Positions 1-7,892 of a stretch of DNA of 64,000 bases are shown piece by piece. Both the position numbers and the translations under genes were made by a program. The notes under the pieces are model-generated. The model had not been told where the DNA came from, did not search any database, and saw only the letters and a program-made list of their open reading frames with translations. Location of the stretch: assembly GCF_900104035.1 (NCBI RefSeq), contig NZ_FNIT01000002.1, positions 310,001 through 374,000 of the forward strand. Direction: 5' to 3'. Source of the DNA: Aureimonas jatrophae. Lineage in GTDB: Bacteria; Pseudomonadota; Alphaproteobacteria; Rhizobiales; Rhizobiaceae. The first letter of the stretch is position 1. Each line of letters opens with the position of its first letter.

Positions 1-339
1 CTGGAAGTAGGTGAGGCCGATCTCGGAGGAGGGGATGTGCGCGGCAATGGCGAGCACGGGCACGCGCGAGCGGTGGCAGTCGAACAAGCCGTTGATGAGA
101 TGGACGTTGCCGGGGCCGCAGGAGCCCGCGCAGACGGCGAGCTCGCCGGTGATCGCGGCCTCCGCGCCGGCGGCGAACGCCCCCGCCTCCTCGTGGCGCA
201 CATGCATCCACTCGATGCCGCCGTGGCGGCGCAGGCTGTCGTTGATGGCGTTGAGGCTGTCGCCCGTGACGCCCCAGATGCGTTTCACGCCGGCCGAGCC
301 GAGGGTTTCCACCAGAAGGTCGGCGATCGTCATGGCCAT
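1..339 (-). CDS. poxB: Pyruvate dehydrogenase (quinone)/pyruvate oxidase, N-terminal part
   Basis: Only the first 113 codons lie inside the window; the gene continues past position 1. The product belongs to the thiamine-diphosphate enzyme family and closely resembles E. coli PoxB, a peripheral membrane enzyme that oxidises pyruvate to acetate and CO2 and passes electrons to ubiquinone. Visible hallmarks are [13 protein letters not shown] near residue 18, the RHEE stretch with the glutamate that activates the thiamine ring, [19 protein letters not shown], and [16 protein letters not shown]. The start at 339 is preceded by GGGGAG at a good distance; a second ATG at 333 is also possible. Cofactor-binding C-terminal domains cannot be seen. 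The identification is strong; the substrate is inferred from similarity. Confidence 0.93.
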   Translation of the reverse strand, partial: MAMTIADLLVETLGSAGVKRIWGVTGDSLNAINDSLRRHGGIEWMHVRHEEAGAFAAGAEAAITGELAVCAGSCGPGNVHLINGLFDCHRSRVPVLAIAAHIPSSEIGLTYFQ

Positions 340-554
340 GAGGGACTCCCCGGAAAGGCTCGAAGGCGGGACCCGCGTCCCGCGTCTCGTGCTGCAACGT
401 GCGTCGAGGCCAAGGGTGGCGCGGGACGCGTCGCTTTCCAGCGGAGCCGAGCGGGAAGCAGCCATGCACGCGCGCCGACCGCTCCCGAACGAGCGAAGGG
501 CCGCAGCGGAACTGCGGCCCTTCGCTCGGCTGTGGCGCGGCGCCGGGCCGAACC
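340..554. other. Intergenic region between poxB and Nramp-like gene
   Basis: This 215-base gap lies upstream of poxB and downstream of the Nramp-like gene, both read leftwards. It holds a very strong hairpin at 490-528 (listed separately). I see no clear -35/-10 pair for poxB and no small gene. Confidence 0.5.
490..528 (-). terminator. 17-bp perfect hairpin after the Nramp-like gene
   Basis: Bases 490-506 pair perfectly with 512-528 around a five-base loop (CGGAA), a GC-rich 17-bp stem that starts 27 bases past the stop codon of the leftward Nramp-like gene. There is no real U-tract on either strand, so intrinsic termination may be weak; the stem could instead protect the 3' end from exonucleases. 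The stem is seen directly, the role is inferred. Confidence 0.55.
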
Positions 555-1994
555 CTAGCCGGCACCCCAGAGCTTCGGCAGCTGCTGACCGATCGTCAGG
601 ACCGACAGGATGCCGAACAGGAGAAAGGCCCAGATCAGCGTCGCCACGCGGAAGCCGCTCGGTCGGATCGCAGGAACCAGAAGGCGCCGGTTCAGCCGGA
701 TCAGCAGGCCCGAGTAGATGAACATCATCGTTCCGCCCGTGCAGGCCGAGATCACGAGAAGAACGAGCGGCTGCGTCAGCCCTCCGAGCAGAACCAGGAT
801 GCCCACCGCCACGAGACCCCAGACGAGACCGAAGTAGAGCCGGCTCTCGTTGGCGCCGCGCAGATAGGAGGTGCGCAGGACATCGGCTGCCAAACGGCTC
901 GTGTAGTCGACGATGCCGGTGGCCGCACCAAAGAGCGAAAAGGCGCCGATGAACCAGAACAGGGCGCCGAACCACGGGCCGACGCGCTCGCCCAGCACCT
1001 GACCCTCGCGCTGCACGAAGGCCACCGAGTTGGCGAGCCCTTCCTCGCCGAACACGGTGGAGTAGGCCAGAAGCGAGGTGAAGGTGATAGTGACGAAGGT
1101 GATCAGGACGAAGGTGAGCGCCTGTTCCCAGTTGGCGAAGCGCCACCAGCGCCGCCAGCGATCCATGTTGCCGGGCGTCGGTTCGAAGACGAAGCCGGTC
1201 GAGGGCATGGCCTCGGGCGCGCCGGTGATGGGGCTGGTGATCCGGGGGACGTAGGAGCCCATGCCGAAGCCCTTGTCGCGGATCCAGTTGGACTGGCACA
1301 GGTTCTGCCCGCCGCCCGCGCCCGCAAAGGCCAGCGCGCCCAGAAGCAGCGCGAAGCCGAGTTCGGTCGGGATCCAGGCGGTTGTCGCGATCTGCGGCAG
1401 CGCCGCCCAGTCCTCGGCCGTGATCACGAAGATGCCGGCGATCAGGATGAGAACCCCGACGGCCGCAACCTTCACCATCTGCAGCCGCTCGAGCATCACG
1501 TAGACGACCGGCGCCAGCGTCAGGATGAGACCGATGGCCAGAAGCATCCCGATCGCGATCCAGCGCGGCTCGCCGCCGACGATATAGGACAGGAGCGTGG
1601 CCGAGGAGGTCGCCCAACCGGGCCAAAGGTTGGCGAAGTAGGTCATGATCGCGAAGACCAGACCCCAGTGGCGCCAGAAGCGGCTGAAGCCGGTGAGCAC
1701 GGTCTCGCCGGTGGCCAGCGTGTAGCGCTCGATCTCCATGTTCAGGAAGAACTGCGTGACGACGCCCACCAGCGCCGCCCAGACGAACATCAGGCCGACC
1801 TGGCTCGCGATGTAGGGATACAGGATGAACTCGCCCGACGAGAGCCCGACGCCGGCCGCCACGATGCCCGGTCCGATCAGGCGCCGGGTGTCGAGCGGAG
1901 CGGGCGGCAACTCGCGAACCTCGGGCCGCCCATGCACATGGGTCGGAAAGAGGTCTGCGGCCGAGCCGCCCCTCGCGCCTGCATCGATGCTCAT
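555..1994 (-). CDS. Nramp-related integral membrane transporter, atypical substrate motifs
   Basis: A 479-residue polytopic membrane protein whose overall layout (GPG near residue 40, about 11 hydrophobic segments) matches the Nramp/SLC11-related superfamily of proton-coupled metal transporters. The usual metal-binding DPGN motif of helix 1 is absent: the corresponding stretch reads [16 protein letters not shown]. Helix 6 shows [13 protein letters not shown] instead of the MPHN motif. Classical Mn/Fe transport is therefore doubtful, and the protein belongs to a divergent Nramp-like branch with unknown substrate. The start at 1994 follows GGAGGGGGG at good spacing; upstream in-frame codons up to 2162 lack this and look non-membrane. 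It stands alone on its strand and ends before a strong hairpin. Confidence 0.85.
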   Translation of the reverse strand: MSIDAGARGGSAADLFPTHVHGRPEVRELPPAPLDTRRLIGPGIVAAGVGLSSGEFILYPYIASQVGLMFVWAALVGVVTQFFLNMEIERYTLATGETVLTGFSRFWRHWGLVFAIMTYFANLWPGWATSSATLLSYIVGGEPRWIAIGMLLAIGLILTLAPVVYVMLERLQMVKVAAVGVLILIAGIFVITAEDWAALPQIATTAWIPTELGFALLLGALAFAGAGGGQNLCQSNWIRDKGFGMGSYVPRITSPITGAPEAMPSTGFVFEPTPGNMDRWRRWWRFANWEQALTFVLITFVTITFTSLLAYSTVFGEEGLANSVAFVQREGQVLGERVGPWFGALFWFIGAFSLFGAATGIVDYTSRLAADVLRTSYLRGANESRLYFGLVWGLVAVGILVLLGGLTQPLVLLVISACTGGTMMFIYSGLLIRLNRRLLVPAIRPSGFRVATLIWAFLLFGILSVLTIGQQLPKLWGAG

Positions 1995-2186
1995 TCGTCC
2001 CCCCTCCGTCGGTCGTCGGAAGGTGGTGCGACTGGGAGGGGCGTCAACTCGTCGGGCCGAGAAACGGCCGGCTCCGCGCCGGGCCGGCGCCGGGAGCACC
2101 CGCAGCCCGCGACGGGCTTGCGAAGCGCTGGAACCTGCGCGATGCCCGCAGACGCGGCGCAACGGGTTGCCGACAAGGGGACGACG

Positions 2187-2351
2187 ATGACCGACGACCG
2201 GAATGCGGGAGCCAAGCCGGGCGAGACCGCGCGCGAGAAGACGGAGCGGCTGCGCGCCGCGCGCCTCCAGGCCGAGCAGGACAAGGACGCGCGGATCGAG
2301 CGGGCCAACCGAAAGGCGGCCGCGCGTCGCAAGGTCCTCGGCAAGCCCTGA
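2187..2351 (+). CDS. Small, highly charged hypothetical protein (54 aa)
   Basis: A 54-residue product dominated by Arg, Lys, Glu and Ala, probably a single charged helix, with no hydrophobic segment and no signal peptide. The ATG at 2187 is preceded by AAGGGG at a suitable distance, and the reading frame stops at 2351, 21 bases from the convergent TadE-like gene. Longer upstream extension of the same frame is antisense to the Nramp-like gene and is not credible. Similar small basic proteins of unknown function are common in Hyphomicrobiales. No function can be proposed; even expression is inferred from the ribosome-binding site and codon usage. Confidence 0.55.
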   Translation: MTDDRNAGAKPGETAREKTERLRAARLQAEQDKDARIERANRKAAARRKVLGKP

Positions 2352-2372
2352 AGACCGATCGCTGCGCGCCGC

Positions 2373-2954
2373 TCAGTCGATCGTCACCTTGTCGCTCCGG
2401 CGGGGGCGAGCGAAGTAATGCTGGGAGAACTCGAAGCGGTCGTGGACCGCGATCACCGGCCAGAGCGTCGAGAAGGGCGTCTCAAGGCTGTAGTCGACCT
2501 GCGCCAGAACGAGATCGACGTCGGGCTTGCGGATCGCGGCGGGCACCGGAATCGGGGGCGCGTCGCCCGCGCGCAGGGGTTCGCCGCCAATGGCGCGCGA
2601 GGCCGACACCTTGACGCTGCCGTCCTCGCCGACCCGCAGCACCGACACGGTGACCGCGAGATCCCGGGCCGGAAAGGGGCGGATGATGAAGCGCGCCGCC
2701 CCGATCAGGTCGTCGACCTCGCGGCCGGACCACTGGTTCTGGTCGGCCACGAAGCCGGCGAGATTGGCCGCGATCTGGATCGTCTTTCGCCGCGCGTAGA
2801 GCGCCTCGCTGATGTCCACCGACGCGGCGACGATCATCAGGAGAAGCGGAAACAGAAGGGCGAACTCGATCGCCGCCACGCCCCGCTCGGCCCGTGCGAA
2901 GCGCGACGGGCACCGCCGAAGGGCCCGCGCGAGGGAAGCGGCGCGTCGCGGCAT
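2373..2954 (-). CDS. TadE-like pilus/surface assembly protein
   Basis: A 193-residue protein with a basic N-terminus (RFARAERG) followed by VAAIEFALLFPLLLMIVAASVDISEAL, the single membrane helix with embedded Glu typical of TadE-family pseudopilins (G-x-x-A-I-E-F signature). The remainder is predicted extracytoplasmic. In Flp/Tad systems, TadE and TadF are minor pseudopilins processed by a prepilin peptidase. The ATG overlaps the stop of the preceding TadE-like gene (shared bases 2954-2956), so the two are translationally coupled. It is the last gene of a leftward three-gene operon (TadG-like, TadE-like, TadE-like). No tadA, flp or tadZ is nearby, so assembly machinery must be encoded elsewhere or this is a stand-alone module. 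Confidence 0.82.
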   Translation of the reverse strand: MPRRAASLARALRRCPSRFARAERGVAAIEFALLFPLLLMIVAASVDISEALYARRKTIQIAANLAGFVADQNQWSGREVDDLIGAARFIIRPFPARDLAVTVSVLRVGEDGSVKVSASRAIGGEPLRAGDAPPIPVPAAIRKPDVDLVLAQVDYSLETPFSTLWPVIAVHDRFEFSQHYFARPRRSDKVTID

Positions 2955-3517
2955 CAGAAGGGCTCGTTTCGAAACAAGGTCGAGGATCGCAGGATGTAGT
3001 CCCCTTCGCTGGTCCGCTCGCCCGAAAGCGATACGAGGCGCGCGAAGGCCGGCCAGGGAAGAAAGGCCTGGACGAGGAGGACGTCGCCGCTGCGGCCCGT
3101 GTTGAAGCTGTCCTCCACGACGAGGTTTCCATCCCGGTCGGTCGGATCGCTTTCCGTCGGGTCGCCGACATCGGCGACGACGTCGACCTTGAGGCGCAGC
3201 TTCTCGCGGCAGCCGAAGAGGTCCTTCATCTCGTGGCAGACGGCGGACTTGAAGGCGGCCTGATCGAGGGCCAGCGCCTGCACCTGTCCGGTGCGGATCT
3301 GACGCGAGGTGCGCTGCACCGCCATGTCGAGGCTGGTGCCCACGAAGTAATGCAGGGCGCATTCCAGGATCACGAAGATCGTCAGGAAGAGCGGCATCGC
3401 GACCAGGGCGAACTCGATCGCGGTGGCGCCCGAGCGATCGCGGCGGAAGCGATCGGGAAGCCAGGTCCAACGCCTCGTCGTCCGGGTTTCGGCATGCGGC
3501 GGGGGAGGGAAGGTCAT
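2954..3517 (-). CDS. TadE-like pilus/surface assembly protein
   Basis: A 187-residue product, middle gene of the TadG-TadE-TadE operon. The N-terminal 30 residues are rich in Arg and Pro, followed by SGATAIEFALVAMPLFLTIFVILECAL, the TadE-family membrane segment with conserved Glu and Phe. The soluble part contains two cysteines (SAVCHEMKDLFGCREK) that could form a disulfide outside the cytoplasm. It begins 11 bases after the TadG-like stop and its own stop overlaps the start of the following gene. The role as a minor pseudopilin is inferred from family membership; the substrate pilin is not in the window. Confidence 0.82.
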   Translation of the reverse strand: MTFPPPPHAETRTTRRWTWLPDRFRRDRSGATAIEFALVAMPLFLTIFVILECALHYFVGTSLDMAVQRTSRQIRTGQVQALALDQAAFKSAVCHEMKDLFGCREKLRLKVDVVADVGDPTESDPTDRDGNLVVEDSFNTGRSGDVLLVQAFLPWPAFARLVSLSGERTSEGDYILRSSTLFRNEPF

Positions 3518-3528
3518 CGGCGCCGCTC

Positions 3529-4875
3529 CTACTGGGTCAGGCGCGGCGCGGACAGGAAGCTGCGCAGAAGGTCCCGAATGCCCTTGCGGATCTCGCTCTC
3601 CGAGGCGGCCGACAGGAACAGGTCTTCGGAGGAGGCGCAGTCCTTGAGCGCGTAGGGAATGTAGTCGTGGCGCGTGATGGAGCCGGGGATGCCGGCACGC
3701 CGGTCGCCGTTCCAGTTCACCTTCCAGTTGGCCGCGTCCATCGTGGAGCCGACCGTGGCGTTGTAGCCCCAGTCCCGGGGCATCGGCAGGTATTCGGTGT
3801 AGAGCACGGCGACCGTCACGCCGGCCGACTTCAGGCCGGCACACCATTTCGGGTTCAAGGGCGAGGTCTTGTCGGTGTCCCCGTGGACCCAGGCCCGCTG
3901 GGAATGAACCCCGTCGGTGACCAGCAGGACGAGCTTTTCCGGACTGTCCGGCAGCTTTCCGTCACCGCTGGCGCCCACCGCACCCGTCAGGCCCTGCAGC
4001 GATTCCTGAAAGTCGGTGATCTCGTCGGACGTGCTGCCGGTCATCCCGTAGGCGTCCTGCGCCAGGCGCTGGCGCACGACCGGAAACGTCAAGGTCGGCT
4101 CCAGGACCTTTTCGGCGTGGGTCCCGATCTTGAAGAGACCGACCTTGATGCGCTCGTTGGCCGGATCGGCCGCTTCGATCACGCCGAGCGAATCGGACAG
4201 GGCCTGCCGCGCGACGTCCACGCGGAGCAGGATGTCGTGGGCCCGGCTGTAGTCGTAGCGCGTCCTGTAGCCCGTTCCCTCCGTGCCACCCTCGTCGACA
4301 TGACACGCAAAGGCGCAGCCGACGTCGCTGATCATCTTCGCCTGGCCCTCGGGCGTCGCCGCCAGGAGCATGGACGCCGACTTGTCGAGCGCGAAGAGGA
4401 TCTGCATATGGGGTTTGTCGGCGCCGAGCGCGCTGCTCGTGACCTCGACCAGCATCGACTCGTATCCCGCCAGCCCCATCAGCGTCGTCGGCACGCTTCC
4501 GGTGACGGTCGCCTTCACGGTGTCCTGATCGAGGTCGACGCGCACGTCCTCGATCGTGAAGACGCCCTCGTCGGCGGTCTGCTGGCTGCGGAACCAGTCC
4601 TCGAGCTTGGCCGAGATTCGGGCCTTGTCCTCGGTGCCGATCTCGTTGACGGCCGCGATCAGCGCGAAGTCGAGATCGGCCTGGACCTTGGTCTGGGCAT
4701 TGTGGACCCGCGCCGTATCGACCGCCGCACCGACGCCCAGGAGAAGCGGCACGAGGCACAGGCCGACCACCACGGCGACGTTGCCGCTGTTGCAGTTCCG
4801 GAAGTGCAGGAGCCCACCCGAAACCAAGCTCGCGGTCCGGCGAAGCATTCCAGCGCGTCCCGCGTTCTTCGCCAC
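3529..4875 (-). CDS. TadG-like protein with von Willebrand factor A domain
   Basis: A 448-residue protein that starts with GTG. Residues about 30-52 form a TadG/Flp-type membrane segment (GNVAVVVGLCLVPLLLGVGA), followed by a long extracytoplasmic region. From about residue 158 a von Willebrand A fold begins, with a metal-ion-dependent adhesion motif DKSAS at 164-168 (D-x-S-x-S) and a later VTDGVHSQ strand end. TadG proteins sit in the cell envelope and anchor or stabilise Flp pili. An internal ATG at 4848 would also serve as start and keeps the membrane helix. It is the first gene of the leftward TadG-TadE-TadE operon and is divergent from chvE. Confidence 0.82.
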   Translation of the reverse strand: MAKNAGRAGMLRRTASLVSGGLLHFRNCNSGNVAVVVGLCLVPLLLGVGAAVDTARVHNAQTKVQADLDFALIAAVNEIGTEDKARISAKLEDWFRSQQTADEGVFTIEDVRVDLDQDTVKATVTGSVPTTLMGLAGYESMLVEVTSSALGADKPHMQILFALDKSASMLLAATPEGQAKMISDVGCAFACHVDEGGTEGTGYRTRYDYSRAHDILLRVDVARQALSDSLGVIEAADPANERIKVGLFKIGTHAEKVLEPTLTFPVVRQRLAQDAYGMTGSTSDEITDFQESLQGLTGAVGASGDGKLPDSPEKLVLLVTDGVHSQRAWVHGDTDKTSPLNPKWCAGLKSAGVTVAVLYTEYLPMPRDWGYNATVGSTMDAANWKVNWNGDRRAGIPGSITRHDYIPYALKDCASSEDLFLSAASESEIRKGIRDLLRSFLSAPRLTQ

Positions 4876-5133
4876 CAGCCAAAGCTCCCCGTTGCGCCTC
4901 GATGTCTAACCGCATTCCGGTTGTCGTTGCGTTAAGTCGCGGCTTCCGAGTTGAGCGATCGAACCGATATGAAGGGGCAGGTGCCCCGCAGCGCCGGCAA
5001 ACGACCTGGCCGAAAGCGCGAACCGCGACACGTGCGCGCCGTCTGGGGGCGGCCGGGGACCACCCCTTGTTTAAGTCGCGAGACGTGAGGTACGTATGTC
5101 ACCCGTAGGCCGTTGGGGGCCGGGGAGGATCAC
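4876..5133. other. Divergent intergenic region tadG-like / chvE
   Basis: A 258-base gap between two divergent genes must hold both promoters. I see no confident -35/-10 pair or palindrome. The last 20 bases carry the chvE ribosome-binding site (GGGGAGGAT). Confidence 0.4.
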
Positions 5134-6198
5134 ATGAATCGCAGATACATGCTGCTCGCGGGCGCGGCCCTCGGTCTCATGCTGGCCGGGGCTTCCGCCC
5201 AGGCGCAGGACAAGGGTACGGTCGGCGTGCTCATGCCCACGAAGTCGTCGCAGCGCTGGATCCAGGACGGCGACAACATCGTGAAGTCGCTGAAGGATCG
5301 CGGCTACCAGACCGACCTGCAGTATGCCGAGGACGACATCCCGACCCAGCTCAGCCAGGCCGAGAACATGGTGTCGGCTGGCGTGAAGGTCCTGGTGATC
5401 GCCTCGATCGACGGCACGACGCTGACCGATGTTCTGCAGCAGGCGCACGACAAGGGGATCAAGGTCATCGCCTACGACCGCCTGATCCGCAACTCACCGA
5501 ACGTCGACTACTACACGACCTTCGACAACTATAAGGTCGGCGTGCTGCAGGGCACCTCGATCGCCGACGCGCTCGGCCTCAAGGACGGCAAGGGTCCGTT
5601 CAACATCGAGTTGTTCGGCGGCTCGCCCGACGACAACAACGCGACCTTCTTCTACAACGGCGCGATGAGCGTGCTGCAGCCCTATATCGACTCGGGCAAG
5701 CTCGTTCTCGTCTCGGGCGAGAAGGGCATGGAGCGCATCGGCACGCTGCGCTGGGATCCGGCGATCGCCCAGGCCCGCATGGACAACCTCCTGTCGTCCT
5801 ACTACGGCGACAAGAAGGTCGATGCGATCCTGTCGCCCAACGACAGCCTGGCGATCGGCATCATCTCGGCGCTCACCGCGGTCGGATACGGTTCGGGCGA
5901 CAAGCCCATGCCCGTGATCTCGGGCCAGGACGCGGATCTGCCCTCGGTGAAGGCTATCCTGGCCGGCCAGCAGACCTCGACGGTGTTCAAGGACACGCGC
6001 GAGCTCGCCAACACGACGGTCGACATGATCGACGCGATCGGCAACGGCCGCGAGCCTGCCGTCAACGACACGACGACCTACGAGAACGGTGCCAAGGTGG
6101 TGCCCTCGCAGCTCCTCACTCCGGTTCTGGTGACCAAGGACAACCTCCAGAAGGTGGTCATCGATTCGGGCTACTACTCCCCGAGCCAGCTGAACTAA
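5134..6198 (+). CDS. chvE: ChvE-type periplasmic monosaccharide-binding protein
   Basis: A 354-residue periplasmic binding protein, nearly colinear with Agrobacterium ChvE. A Sec signal peptide covers about residues 1-24 (ending ASAQAQ). Family landmarks include [55 protein letters not shown] and PVISGQDAD. ChvE binds galactose, arabinose, xylose and glucose for import and, in Agrobacterium, also presents sugars to the VirA sensor; here only the binding role can be inferred. The ATG at 5134 has GGGGAGGAT six bases upstream. The usual partner genes for the ATPase and permease (gguA, gguB) are not adjacent, which is odd. A hairpin follows the stop. Confidence 0.93.
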   Translation: MNRRYMLLAGAALGLMLAGASAQAQDKGTVGVLMPTKSSQRWIQDGDNIVKSLKDRGYQTDLQYAEDDIPTQLSQAENMVSAGVKVLVIASIDGTTLTDVLQQAHDKGIKVIAYDRLIRNSPNVDYYTTFDNYKVGVLQGTSIADALGLKDGKGPFNIELFGGSPDDNNATFFYNGAMSVLQPYIDSGKLVLVSGEKGMERIGTLRWDPAIAQARMDNLLSSYYGDKKVDAILSPNDSLAIGIISALTAVGYGSGDKPMPVISGQDADLPSVKAILAGQQTSTVFKDTRELANTTVDMIDAIGNGREPAVNDTTTYENGAKVVPSQLLTPVLVTKDNLQKVVIDSGYYSPSQLN

Positions 6199-6214
6199 GA
6201 TCCGCGAACCGGTT

Positions 6215-6236
6215 CCGGCGGCCCCAAGGCCGCCGG
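6215..6236 (+). terminator. 9-bp stem-loop after chvE
   Basis: CCGGCGGCC at 6215-6223 pairs with GGCCGCCGG at 6228-6236 around a CCAA loop, 16 bases past the chvE stop. No U-tract follows, so it may act as a weak or Rho-assisted terminator or as a 3' protective structure. Confidence 0.45.
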
Positions 6237-6301
6237 GACGGGCTTGGGGGCGCCCGCTCCTTCGCGTATAGGTCGGAGCCGAGGCAACCGGGAGTTTTGC
6301 G

Positions 6302-7882
6302 ATGGTTCGGCATCGGCTCGTATCGGCTTTCGCTTTGACGCTTCTCGCGCCGGCCCCGGCGCCGGCACAAACGCCGGCCGCGGTCGCCTCGGCGGGCAGC
6401 GAGGCGGCCAAGGTGCCGGAAGCCGTCGCCGCGTTGCGCCGGACGCTGGAGACCTACCTCACGGCCGTTCCCTTCGAGCGCGGCCTCCTGCGCCTCGAGG
6501 CCGATTCGACCGGCCAGCGCCTCGTGATCGACCCCGCGCCGCTTCTCACCGATCTTGCCGGATCGGCGGTGCAATTCCGTCCGTTGCGCTACCGGCTCGC
6601 GGAGCGGCCCGACGGCGACTGGGACGTTTCCAGCGACGACGCGATCGAGGTCGAGGCCGCACCCACGGTCGAGGGACGAACGCAGACCTTTCTCTACCGG
6701 CAGGATAGCCAAAGCTTCCGGGGCGTCTTCTCGCCGGCACTCGCCGCCTTCTCGCAGGGTGAACTGCGGGCCGAAGGCACGCGCAACGAACAGCGCGATG
6801 CCCTGTCGAGCTCCGTTGCCGCGATCCGGTCCACCTCGTTCACGACGAGCGCCCGCGCGAATGCGGCGGGCGGGGCGGACGTCGAGTTCCGGCAGAGCTA
6901 CGACGGGTTCCAGCAGACAACCACGGTCCAGGTCCCGCAGGGCGAGGGGACGCCGTTCTCCTCGTTCGGCTTCGACGTGGCCGCGACCGGGGTGCGGAGC
7001 GAGGGGCGCGCCGAGGGCGTGCGCACGGTCGCGATCCGCGATCTCTACGCCCTGGTGCTGCGCAACGCCGCCGCGCTCGAAGCCGATCCCAAGGGCGCCC
7101 TGGCCGGTCCCTTCGGCGCCGAGCTCAAGACCGCCCTGCGCGAGGTTCTGCCGCTGTGGGCTGGCCTGACCGGTTCCACGTCGGCCGAGGCGTTCCACGT
7201 CTCCTCGCTCTACGGCGACCTCACGATCGGGCAGGCGCGGCAGGATCTGCGCTTCTCCGGGATCGGACGCGATGCCGGTTTCGACATCGACATGGCCCTG
7301 TCGGGGATCGACGTTGCGAGCGCCTTCCTGCCGTCCTGGTCCGCCACGCTCCTGCCGGACGAGCTGACGTTCGGTTTCGCCATATCGGGCCTCGACCTGG
7401 CGGCGCCCGCCGATCTGGCGCTGCGCGAGGTCGATTTCCGGCAGGATCCGCCCCTGTCGCCCGAGGCGCAGGCCCGCGTCACCGCCGCCTTCAACCTCGA
7501 AAACATGCGCAGCGTCCTGAAGCCGGGTTCGATCCGCGCCCGGGACTACGACATCGCCTTCAGCGGCGCGTTCACGGTCCAGGATTCCAAGCCGGAGGCC
7601 CGGATCGCGGTGGATGTCGGCGGCCTCGACCAGGCCCTCACGACCCTGCAGGCCGCGGCCGCCACGCAGCCCGAGCTCTACCAGGCGGTGGGCGTGATCC
7701 AGTTCGCCAAGGGCATCGGGCGCCCGCGCGACGACGGGCGCCTCGAATGGATCGTGGAGGCCATGGCGGACGGCTCGGTCACCGTGAACGGCACGATGCT
7801 GAAAGGGCCGGATCCGGTCGCGCCGCCCCCGGGCGACGGGGCCCTGGAGGGCGACACGCCCCCCGACGCCACGGACCTTTGA
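6302..7882 (+). CDS. Exported protein of unknown function (526 aa)
   Basis: The first 22 residues form a signal peptide (LVSAFALTLLAPAPAPAQ), so the product is likely periplasmic. The remaining roughly 500 residues contain no further hydrophobic segment and read as a beta-rich protein with alternating strands (for example DVASAFLPSWSATLLPDELTFGFAISGLDL). The overall look resembles the DUF2125/DUF945-type periplasmic proteins of alphaproteobacteria, but I cannot assign a family with confidence. The ATG at 6302 is preceded by GGGAGTTTTGCG. It is convergent with the aldehyde dehydrogenase gene, whose stop lies 11 bases away. No partner gene suggests a role. Confidence 0.8.
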   Translation: MVRHRLVSAFALTLLAPAPAPAQTPAAVASAGSEAAKVPEAVAALRRTLETYLTAVPFERGLLRLEADSTGQRLVIDPAPLLTDLAGSAVQFRPLRYRLAERPDGDWDVSSDDAIEVEAAPTVEGRTQTFLYRQDSQSFRGVFSPALAAFSQGELRAEGTRNEQRDALSSSVAAIRSTSFTTSARANAAGGADVEFRQSYDGFQQTTTVQVPQGEGTPFSSFGFDVAATGVRSEGRAEGVRTVAIRDLYALVLRNAAALEADPKGALAGPFGAELKTALREVLPLWAGLTGSTSAEAFHVSSLYGDLTIGQARQDLRFSGIGRDAGFDIDMALSGIDVASAFLPSWSATLLPDELTFGFAISGLDLAAPADLALREVDFRQDPPLSPEAQARVTAAFNLENMRSVLKPGSIRARDYDIAFSGAFTVQDSKPEARIAVDVGGLDQALTTLQAAAATQPELYQAVGVIQFAKGIGRPRDDGRLEWIVEAMADGSVTVNGTMLKGPDPVAPPPGDGALEGDTPPDATDL

Positions 7883-7892
7883 TCGCCGCGCC

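Noticed and set aside
399..2186. Long upstream extension of the small gene at 2187
   Set aside because: It runs antisense through the whole Nramp-like gene; only the last 54 codons have a ribosome-binding site and plausible composition.
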